Both the position numbers and the translations under genes were made by a program. Shown piece by piece: positions 7,857-14,392 of a stretch of DNA of 64,000 bases. Each line of letters opens with the position of its first letter. Position 1 is the stretch's first letter. The stretch comes from Acidobacteriota bacterium (GTDB lineage Bacteria; Acidobacteriota; Thermoanaerobaculia; Multivoradales; J023), in contig JAJCXR010000041.1 of NCBI GenBank assembly GCA_029263315.1, forward strand, positions 1 to 64,000. The letters run 5' to 3'. The notes under the pieces are model-generated. The model saw nothing but the letters and a program-made list of their open reading frames with translations. It did not search any database and had not been told where the DNA came from.

Positions 7857-9106
7857 TGAGCAAGACCACCCCACTTCTAAAACCTATCTTTCTCGACAAG
7901 TTCGAGAACAAGTTCCGGCTCCACGGCAAGCTCATGACCTCGACCGGGCTTCACATCGGTGCGGGGGCCAGCGGAGATCCTCTGGCGACCGACTTACCGG
8001 TGGTACGCAATGCCGTTGGCGAGCCTTACGTCCCCGGTTCAAGTCTCAAGGGCGTTCTACGCAGCGCTGCCGAAGGGCTCCTGCGCGGCGCATTCGAGCG
8101 GACCGACAAAGAAGGGAACCTCTCTCAGCTCTGGTCGTGCGATTTTGTCGGTGGAGTGCCTTGCGTAACTCATAAACGACTCGATGCCATCCAGAAAGAG
8201 GTCAATGAGCTACTCAAAAAAGACAAGAACGAAGAAAAGGACAAGAACGAAGATGAAGGCATCAGCGAGTTGGAGGCCAAGAGGATGGAGGTCGAAGAGG
8301 TCTGGAAAGAGAGCTGTACGGTCTGCCGACTGTTCGGTTCATTGGCCTTGGCAAGTCGCGTCCGTTTTCCTGACTTGCCAATAATCGAAGCTTCTGGCCC
8401 CTTGGAGATACGCAACGGCGTGGGTATCGATCGCGATCGGGAGCTGGCTGCCGACGGTGTGCTCTACGATTTCGAAGCGGTGCCCCCGAGTACGGTGTTC
8501 GATCTGCTCGTCCTGGTCGACAACGGTCGAGATCACGAGATCGGCCTGCTGATCTACCTCTTCGACGAGCTGCACCGCGGTCACTTGGCGTTGGGCGGCA
8601 AGAGCAGCCGAGGTCTCGGTCGGGTGGCGGTGACCTGGGACCAACTGGCAGAGATCACGCTGAATCAAGGGAGCCCATTCACCCACTTGCTGAAGGAAGA
8701 GCAGCTGTTGCCCGAAGCCGCAAAGGCGCCAGAACTACCATTACCGGAAGCTGGCGACCGCGAGCTGTGGCGTCAAATCGCCGAGCACTTGGATTCGCTG
8801 GATGCCGTGGATGAAACGACCATTGGCGATCTGGCGCAAGACCGCGAGTGGACAAAAGCCGATCTGATCAACGATCTCTCCTTGGAATGCAGTACGCGGA
8901 AATGGCGCGAAACCATCCTAGAGCGTCTCCAAAGCTGCGGCCGCCTCGTCGAGATGGATGGCTCGCTGATACCCAAGCTGGCAGCCGATGAAGCAGAAGA
9001 TGACAGCGCCGTGATGGCTCGGCGGTTGCGTCCGGTATATCAACGTTTCGTGGGTTCTCTTGAAGAGGTTTGGCAGCAGGCGCTGCCGCAACAGGAGGTG
9101 GCTTGA
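7856..9106 (+). CDS. Csm3-like Cas7 RAMP with C-terminal extension
   Basis: The protein is 416 aa. The RAMP core has TGLHIGAGAS, Asp46 in PLATDLPVVR (the position of the Csm3 catalytic Asp), PGSSLKGVLRS at 60-70, IRNGVGIDRD, and the glycine-rich loop GGKSSRGLGRV. An acidic/basic insertion of about 45 residues sits in the thumb region; part of it (KDKNEEKDKNEDE) comes from a short internal DNA duplication near 8221-8255. After the RAMP core at about residue 270 there is an extension of ~145 residues with a helical section (IGDLAQDREWTKADLIND) that may be a small winged-helix-like domain; that is only an impression. ATG 7856 was chosen for GGCGGAGGA five bases upstream. It is predicted to bind crRNA and cut target RNA. 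Confidence 0.85.
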   Translation: MSKTTPLLKPIFLDKFENKFRLHGKLMTSTGLHIGAGASGDPLATDLPVVRNAVGEPYVPGSSLKGVLRSAAEGLLRGAFERTDKEGNLSQLWSCDFVGGVPCVTHKRLDAIQKEVNELLKKDKNEEKDKNEDEGISELEAKRMEVEEVWKESCTVCRLFGSLALASRVRFPDLPIIEASGPLEIRNGVGIDRDRELAADGVLYDFEAVPPSTVFDLLVLVDNGRDHEIGLLIYLFDELHRGHLALGGKSSRGLGRVAVTWDQLAEITLNQGSPFTHLLKEEQLLPEAAKAPELPLPEAGDRELWRQIAEHLDSLDAVDETTIGDLAQDREWTKADLINDLSLECSTRKWRETILERLQSCGRLVEMDGSLIPKLAADEAEDDSAVMARRLRPVYQRFVGSLEEVWQQALPQQEVA

Positions 9107-10065
9107 TGTTCGCTCGTCAAATCAATCAGATACGTATCGACTTTTCCATCACTCCCCAAGGCCCCTTGCTCATCCGCAGTGGCTGGCAAGGAGCTGACCC
9201 GACGCGGGCCCAGTTGGAGTGCGTTCGCACGGCGGTAGACGGGCAGCCCAGTGTCTATATCCCGGGTTCCAGTCTCAAAGGTGTAATGCGGTCCCACGCT
9301 GAGCGTCTGCTGACCAGTGCGGGTTTGAAGATCACACCCACTTTCGACAAGAATGCCCAGTCGGTTTTCAATCAAAAAACGGCCGGCGATGTCGCCCACC
9401 GAGGCACCTGCCCCCTCGGCCGCACCTTTGGCAGCCTACACCTTAAGAGTCGATTGGCGGTCACCGACTTGCTGCCAGGCGGCAGCTCGCCTTCCGGCAG
9501 CCCCGACCGCCAACAACAATTGGAGCTGGCCAATGCCGTCGAGCTGCGCAATGGGGTGGCGATCGATCGTTTACTGGGCTCCGCAGCGGGGGGCGCCCTC
9601 TTCGATCGCGAAGCCGTAGTGCAGGGCCGCTTCGACGGACGGATTGTGCTGCGCAATGCCCAGCTCTACCAACTAGCCTTGGTGCTCTTGGTGCTCCGTG
9701 ACCTCGGAGAAGGGTTCCTTCAACTCGGTTCGAGCACCAGCCGAGGTCACGGTTTCGTTGCGGTAGAGCACCGGTCTTTAGTGATCGAGAGCCGACGGGG
9801 GCTGACGCCCGCAGGTCAATTGGTTGGAGCTGGCTTTCTGGAAAGGCTCATGCCACCTCCAGGGAACAAAGACGCGAACAAAGGCTACGACCTCTTCGGT
9901 GACGACTCCGTCACCCTACCCGCCAAGCTGGAGCTCCGGCCCAAGCTGGCTTGGGATCGCTTGGTGGTGCCCGCGACCCACCTGGATGACCTGGCAGAAT
10001 CTCTGGTGGAAGGGCCTTGGACAAAGTTCCTCAAACAAGCGGAGGACAAGACATGGGCAGCATGA
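9106..10065 (+). CDS. Csm3-like Cas7 RAMP lacking the catalytic Asp
   Basis: This 319-aa Cas7-family protein has YIPGSSLKGVMRSHAERLL at about 51-69, the ELRNGVAIDRL segment seen in Csm3 proteins, and the glycine loop GSSTSRGHGFVAVE. Where the neighbouring Cas7 has Asp46 (DLPVVRNA), this protein has Gln36 in QLECVRTA, so it probably binds crRNA without cutting target RNA. The start overlaps the previous stop (ATGA) and follows ACAGGAGGTGGC. Length and motifs suit a single Cas7 subunit in a complex where each Cas7 is encoded separately, as in III-D1-like systems. Confidence 0.85.
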   Translation: MFARQINQIRIDFSITPQGPLLIRSGWQGADPTRAQLECVRTAVDGQPSVYIPGSSLKGVMRSHAERLLTSAGLKITPTFDKNAQSVFNQKTAGDVAHRGTCPLGRTFGSLHLKSRLAVTDLLPGGSSPSGSPDRQQQLELANAVELRNGVAIDRLLGSAAGGALFDREAVVQGRFDGRIVLRNAQLYQLALVLLVLRDLGEGFLQLGSSTSRGHGFVAVEHRSLVIESRRGLTPAGQLVGAGFLERLMPPPGNKDANKGYDLFGDDSVTLPAKLELRPKLAWDRLVVPATHLDDLAESLVEGPWTKFLKQAEDKTWAA

Positions 10066-10487
10066 ATGGACAGCGAGAGGCGCTCATTTATCGGCCGGAA
10101 TCTGTTGAAATCGAATGGCTGCGGACGGAAGAACGGGACGAGATACTCGACGGGCTCGACCACCCCTGGGTCATGACCGAAGGCCCCCTCGATGCTCGGC
10201 TCTTCCGTTTCGAAAGAGAGACAACCACGCAGCCCACCTTGCTCCTCCGGGGCACCGCCTTTGACGCCGAGGCGACTCTAGTTTGGGACGAGGAAGGATT
10301 ACAGCTGATCCGAAGGGCACAGCCCAGCGATGATGTGCTGGCGGTCGAGCAAACCGTCATGGTGAGGCCGCGATTGCAAGGCCCTGAGACATTAATCCGC
10401 ATCGACTATTTGAAAGATGGCGCTTGGCTTGCCAGCCGTTGGCTCGCCGAGGGCACCGACCGCACTGAGGAGGCCACCGATGCGTGA
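10053..10487 (+). CDS. Csx19-position protein, possibly Csx19
   Basis: This 144-aa protein sits between two Cas7 genes, exactly where type III-D operons usually carry csx19, and its length matches that family (about 130-160 aa). I cannot confirm the family from motifs. It is acidic, and the central part reads as beta-rich (PTLLLRGTAFDAEATLVWDE, then QTVMVRPRLQG, ending DYLKDGAWLASRWL). ATG 10053 is preceded by GGAGGAC and overlaps the previous gene by 13 nt; ATG 10062 would also work. An unrelated operon-specific accessory protein remains possible. Confidence 0.5.
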   Translation: MGSMNGQREALIYRPESVEIEWLRTEERDEILDGLDHPWVMTEGPLDARLFRFERETTTQPTLLLRGTAFDAEATLVWDEEGLQLIRRAQPSDDVLAVEQTVMVRPRLQGPETLIRIDYLKDGAWLASRWLAEGTDRTEEATDA

Positions 10488-11673
10488 TCGCCAAGCCTAT
10501 GTCGACGCCGGACGCAACGATCCGCACGACGATCAACAACGACTCGAGCACCCCTACGACTTTGTCTCCCTTCCTGCTACTCCAGCCAAAGGCAGTCCTG
10601 TGCTCCATGACAGGGTGGACTCTAAGCTTCTGACCGGCACCTTACGATTGAAGTATCGCCTCGATAGCCCGCTGCATGTAGGTAGTGGCGGATTCGAGAA
10701 CGCCAAGGATCTCGGCTTGGACACTAAGGATCGGACAATCCGTGGCATGGTGCGCAGCGGTGGCCAACCGGTGCTGCCTGGGTCCAGTTGGAAGGGAGTC
10801 GTGCGCTCCCGCTTCGAAGCGATCACCGATTCGCGCCTGGGGGTTTTCAAAAGGAATATGAAAGAGGCAAGCAACAAGCTCCCGGATGCATTGAAGGAAG
10901 GCGTGCCGCAAGAGAAAAAATATTCCGTCAAGTTGGAGGACCCTGCCCTGAAGAGCTTACAGCCATTCTCGATCCGATCAAAGGATCTCAAGGAAGCCGC
11001 AGATCCGACAAGAAAGGCCACGGACCTCTTGCAAAGAGCTTCACCGGCTGACTTGCTTTTCGGCTGCATGGGCTACTTGGGTCGGGTCCGCCCCGGCGAA
11101 GGAAGGATCGAAGGGCCGGCTGCAAATGCTTACTTGGAAGTCCCCGCTCAGGAATCACCACAACCGCATCGGCTGGCTAAGTCAGGGGCCATTGAGTATC
11201 GGAATGGTTGGCCCTCCGGCCATTTCGCCATCGACCGACTCGAAGGGCGCAAGTTCTACTACGACGGAGACCTTCGACAACCCCGGGAGAGCCTTCCAGG
11301 TGGAGGGAAGGATTCGACCCCCTCGTTCGAACCCATCGACCACGTGCCGGCAGGCGCTACTCTGACCATTGAGGTCTCTTTGGCATGCTTGAGCGAGGCA
11401 GAGATCGGCGCCTTGTTGATAGCGGCCGGCAAAGGCGAAGATGTCGGCATCATTCGCTTTGGCGGATACAAATCAGCTGGTCTTGGAAAAGCAACTCTCG
11501 TAGAGGCTTTCACCAAACTGTTCCGCGGTCCTCGGTTGCAGGCTTGGCAGCGCGGAGAGCCAGAGCCATTCGACATGGACAAAGCCGTCGAAACGGCTCG
11601 CGCTTCCCTGGTCAAAGCAGGTCCGCTCCGGGAGCTCCACGACGTCACGACCCTGCGGAGGCCACAGGAATGA
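10480..11673 (+). CDS. Third Cas7-like RAMP with insertion
   Basis: The protein is 397 aa. The first ~50 residues are a hydrophilic extension. The RAMP core follows: LDSPLHVGSGGFE, Asp84 in DRTIRGMV at the Csm3 catalytic position, PGSSWKGVVRSRFEA at about 100-114, IEYRNGWPSGHFAIDRL, and a glycine-rich loop FGGYKSAGLGKATL near residue 327-340. A region of about 75 residues between 115 and 190 resembles neither other Cas7 here and could be the insertion seen in the Cas7-insertion subunit of III-D complexes. The ATG follows GAGGAGG and overlaps the previous gene by 8 nt. It is predicted to be an active target-RNA cleavage subunit. Confidence 0.8.
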   Translation: MRDRQAYVDAGRNDPHDDQQRLEHPYDFVSLPATPAKGSPVLHDRVDSKLLTGTLRLKYRLDSPLHVGSGGFENAKDLGLDTKDRTIRGMVRSGGQPVLPGSSWKGVVRSRFEAITDSRLGVFKRNMKEASNKLPDALKEGVPQEKKYSVKLEDPALKSLQPFSIRSKDLKEAADPTRKATDLLQRASPADLLFGCMGYLGRVRPGEGRIEGPAANAYLEVPAQESPQPHRLAKSGAIEYRNGWPSGHFAIDRLEGRKFYYDGDLRQPRESLPGGGKDSTPSFEPIDHVPAGATLTIEVSLACLSEAEIGALLIAAGKGEDVGIIRFGGYKSAGLGKATLVEAFTKLFRGPRLQAWQRGEPEPFDMDKAVETARASLVKAGPLRELHDVTTLRRPQE

Positions 11674-12002
11674 GCGCTTCGGAAGAGATTGTCTTGGAGA
11701 AAGCCCATCAATTGGCAGGATCCTGTGCCCGAGCCGGGGTCCGAGACAACCAGCTGTCCCAGGTCTTGGCTCATCTCAAACGACACCAGGACGTCCGAGC
11801 CACCCGAAACCTACTGGAGTCTTTGAGACGGAGCCCATTCGCCAGTCGAACCGGCAGCAGTCCACGACAGTATAAAGCGCTCCATGAGCATGTCGGCACG
11901 GTGTTCGCCTGGACCAGCAACTGGCAAGACGCCGCCAGGGTTGTCGGTTGGGCCAAGCGGCTTTGGCGATGGGCAGAGAGCCAACACTGGAGCCGATCTT
12001 GA
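11670..12002 (+). CDS. Unrecognised 110-aa helical protein in the cas operon
   Basis: ATG 11670 overlaps the previous stop (ATGA) after CACAGGA, so translation is coupled to the Cas7 gene. The product is helical and strongly basic toward the C-terminus. The segment VRDNQLSQVLAHLKRHQ recalls the SQxRNxL helix of small subunits, so a second Cas11-type protein is one option, but the match is weak. It overlaps the downstream CARF gene by about 34 nt, which suggests linkage to the effector step. I do not assign a function. Confidence 0.6.
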   Translation: MSASEEIVLEKAHQLAGSCARAGVRDNQLSQVLAHLKRHQDVRATRNLLESLRRSPFASRTGSSPRQYKALHEHVGTVFAWTSNWQDAARVVGWAKRLWRWAESQHWSRS

Positions 12003-12913
12003 GGCTACAGAACACCGGGCCGCCGTCTCCACTGCCTTCGCTGCGTCAAGAGCTCATCGACCAAGAAATGAAGCAGCTGTTGAGCCACGTCTTGGGCACC
12101 ACCCAATGGCGCACCGTGGTTGTGGGTCTTGCCTTTCTGGTGACCCTCGGTTGGTTTGCCGACGGACTCTACAGTGTCGTGGAGGGCTTGGCCCGTTGGC
12201 TAGTGTTGGCCAATCCACCGGGGTGGCAACTGCGAGTCCATCTGGCGCCGACTCTCTGCTTCTTGATGCTGCTCCTGTGGATTCTTGGTCGGGCTCGGGG
12301 ATGGAGAGAGCGGCTAAGATTTCGCGTCGTCGCGGAGCGCCCGCCCCGTCCTGCTAAGGCCATGATCCTGTTTCTCAGTACCTTTCGACCTGACCTGCGA
12401 GATGCGACCCTCGCATCCTATGAAAAGGTGGAAGGAGCGCTTGCTGACCCTGAGGTTCGTCAACAAATCGAACAAGCCTGGCGCATGCCCATCGAAGCCT
12501 TGGCCAACCACCAAGATAGTTTGATCCAACTGGTGCTGGTGACCTCGCCGGGGGAAGACGGAAGCCATCGCTTGCTGCCCCAATTCTTGGGCCTGCTCGG
12601 ACGACTCTGGCCTGAGCACGGCTTGATCATTCAGACGGTCGACGAATTCTTCCCCGAGCTCGACAAAGGCGTCGACTTTCTCGATCTCGAACGGCAAGTT
12701 CAGGTCGTCGACACAATGCTCCGAACGCTGGTAGAGGATGGTCTGCGGCCCGAAGACATCATCATCGACGTGACAGGTGGTACCAAGCTCTCCACCGTCG
12801 CAGGCCAATCCGTTGCTTTGGCTGAGGGGAGAAGATTTCAATACGTCTTCACTACCGGTTACGAAGTCGTCGCCTATGAAGCGTCCTATCTGGAGGATCA
12901 GAGCGCGGCTTGA
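11969..12913 (+). CDS. Two-TM membrane protein with C-terminal CARF domain (cOA effector)
   Basis: The protein is 314 aa from ATG 11969; TTG 11948 and ATG 12068 are alternatives. Two hydrophobic segments, about residues 48-71 (RTVVVGLAFLVTLGWFADG) and 90-109 (VHLAPTLCFLMLLLWILGRA), anchor it in the membrane. Residues ~129-298 form a CARF-type Rossmann domain: AKAMILFLSTFRP, a LIQLVLVTSPGEDG strand, and the diagnostic DVTGGTKLSTVA at 267-278. CARF domains bind the cyclic oligoadenylates made by Cas10. No HEPN, nuclease or protease domain is attached, so the output is probably on the membrane itself, by analogy with Cam1 (one TM plus CARF) or Csx23 (two TM, different sensor). It is the last gene of the operon. 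Confidence 0.82.
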   Translation: MGREPTLEPILRLQNTGPPSPLPSLRQELIDQEMKQLLSHVLGTTQWRTVVVGLAFLVTLGWFADGLYSVVEGLARWLVLANPPGWQLRVHLAPTLCFLMLLLWILGRARGWRERLRFRVVAERPPRPAKAMILFLSTFRPDLRDATLASYEKVEGALADPEVRQQIEQAWRMPIEALANHQDSLIQLVLVTSPGEDGSHRLLPQFLGLLGRLWPEHGLIIQTVDEFFPELDKGVDFLDLERQVQVVDTMLRTLVEDGLRPEDIIIDVTGGTKLSTVAGQSVALAEGRRFQYVFTTGYEVVAYEASYLEDQSAA

Positions 12914-13101
12914 CTATGCTCGTCGCGTCAGCCCCCCCTTATCAGCCAGTGGCAAAGGTCAGACCGCGTTGAGAGTGGCTCTTTTCCGCCAGAACTGTGT
13001 TCCAGAATCTCTGAAGATCACCAATATTCATGCAATCCTGGGCCTTGTTCTGACGAAAGAAATTCTCACTTTCATTAGCGGAGCACTTTCACCAAAGGCT
13101 G
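12914..13101. other. Gap between convergent cas operon and lipoprotein gene
   Basis: I see no gene, array repeat or clear terminator hairpin in this 188-nt stretch. Confidence 0.5.
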
Positions 13102-13575
13102 TTATGCAAATCCATTGAACGCTAGATCGAAGAATCGCCGTTTCTCGGGGTCATACAGAACACCCCAGTAATCTTCACCGCCGTCGCAGACGCCGACCAA
13201 GGGCTGGGCTTTGACTGGGCCATTGGAACGATAACCATTGATGTAGATCAAACGCCTACCCTCGACCACGATGCCGACGTATTGCCGGGCAAAACGATTC
13301 ACATTCCTCATTCTGGCGCCGGGGAAACAGCACAGGTTGGATTTCAGCCGTTGCAATCTGGCGAAGTGGCTTTCCATCTCGGCCACTACTTCCGTGCTGG
13401 GCTTCCAGGTGCCTTCGAATTGTGGAGGGGGTGATCTCGAGCACTGACGATGGAATTCGGCAGCCATCGACGGGGATAGGATGACGGATTTGCCGGGCTC
13501 CACCTGCACTTGCGAGCAGGCGATGGCCGAACCGGCGATGGCTAGCCATGCCAGCCGTATCAACTGTTGGCGCAT
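13102..13575 (-). CDS. Putative lipoprotein of unknown function
   Basis: The protein is 157 aa. It has a short N-terminal signal with a lipobox-like AGSAIACSQ, so Cys20 should be lipidated. The mature part contains several further Cys residues (RQC, LCC, GVC) and a section VGIVVEGRRLIYINGY followed by PLVGVCDGGEDYWGVLYD. I do not recognise the family; the C-terminal half could be a small beta-rich domain. The start has GAGGAG seven bases upstream. A 23-aa ORF with a strong ribosome site lies 29 nt upstream on the same strand, so the two are probably cotranscribed. Confidence 0.7.
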   Translation of the reverse strand: MRQQLIRLAWLAIAGSAIACSQVQVEPGKSVILSPSMAAEFHRQCSRSPPPQFEGTWKPSTEVVAEMESHFARLQRLKSNLCCFPGARMRNVNRFARQYVGIVVEGRRLIYINGYRSNGPVKAQPLVGVCDGGEDYWGVLYDPEKRRFFDLAFNGFA

Positions 13576-13604
13576 GATGGGCTCCTCATGGGTAGATTGT
13601 TAGG

Positions 13605-13676
13605 TCATTGGCTATTCAAGACCCCGAGGGAAAGGGCGATCAGAGTCAGGCCATGAATGGTGCGTCGATGGGTCAT
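13605..13676 (-). CDS. Tiny 23-aa ORF with strong ribosome-binding site
   Basis: An ATG at 13676 is preceded by AGGAGG seven bases upstream, the strongest Shine-Dalgarno in this part of the window. The 23-residue product starts with basic residues (MTHRRTIHG), continues with a hydrophobic run (LTLIALSLGVL) and stops. It could be a small membrane peptide, a leader ORF controlling the lipoprotein gene 29 nt downstream, or the remnant of a signal peptide. Confidence 0.45.
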   Translation of the reverse strand: MTHRRTIHGLTLIALSLGVLNSQ

Positions 13677-13898
13677 GGGGATACCTCCTGATTGAGTGGG
13701 TCGGTCGTAGCGCGGTGCGCCGCTCGCCGTTTCCCTGTGGCTGCCGGCCGCCAGCGGAATGTCCCATGCTACTCCACCGATGCCTGCCCGAGGGCACCCA
13801 CCGCCGCCGGCACTTCAGCCCAAGATACGGCGTGTGTGCGTGCGCCAAGCGGCCCTCCCGGAATCACCGGGAAGGACACATCCAATGCCAACCCACAT
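13677..13898. other. GC-rich gap, nothing recognised
   Basis: No supported gene, RNA or repeat was seen. Frames through it on both strands are compositionally random. Confidence 0.4.
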
Positions 13899-14159
13899 CT
13901 ACAACTGATGCGCATCCACCTCCGCGCCCTTGCCGGCAGCGCACACCGTGCTCTCCGGCGACTTGATCTGAATGAGACTCGCCAGGGTGAACCAAGCCGA
14001 CTTCTTCTTGGTGAACTTGCCCCACCAGGGAATGCTTCCGATGCGCCGCCAGCGGCACTGGCGATCGGTTTTGACTTTCCAATGAACCTTGCCTGGCAAA
14101 AAGATGTTCCAGGCGATGGTGGTCCATTTGTTTTTGGGCACATTCTTGACAATCAACAT
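13899..14159 (-). CDS. Small basic hypothetical protein
   Basis: An 86-aa product starts at ATG 14159 with AGAGGAG seven bases upstream. It is rich in Lys, Trp and Ile (NKWTTIAWNIFLPGKVHWKV, then GSIPWWGKFTKKKSAWFTL). I do not recognise it. Codon use is more AT-rich than its neighbours, hinting at transfer. It shares strand with the 23-aa ORF and lipoprotein further left but is separated from them by ~220 nt. Confidence 0.55.
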   Translation of the reverse strand: MLIVKNVPKNKWTTIAWNIFLPGKVHWKVKTDRQCRWRRIGSIPWWGKFTKKKSAWFTLASLIQIKSPESTVCAAGKGAEVDAHQL

Positions 14160-14275
14160 ATTTCGCTCCTCTGGGACGATGGGTTTACTTTCACAATGCA
14201 TCAAAAAGAAGGGGATGAATCGGCCTGCTTCGCGGTCAGCTGGCCCTAGAGCGCAAGAGCTTGGTGAACCCCATC

Positions 14276-14304
14276 ATCGACGGTATCGACGGTATCGACG
14301 GTAT
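14276..14304. repeat. Short tandem repeat of ATCGACGGT
   Basis: Three consecutive copies of the 9-mer ATCGACGGT lie upstream of the large secreted protein, in the gap between divergent genes. In frame it would encode GID repeats, but the real start of the protein is downstream. Confidence 0.8.
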
Positions 14305-14392
14305 CTTTTTGCCCAACAACCCACTGCCGCTCTGCCGTTCATGCTCCATTCATCTTTCGCCGGTTACGGTGGGAGGTGAAAGGAGCTTCATC

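Noticed and set aside
13692-14249. 185-codon plus-strand frame opposite the small minus-strand genes
   Set aside because: It is antisense to the 86-aa gene, which has a strong ribosome site, and lacks one itself.
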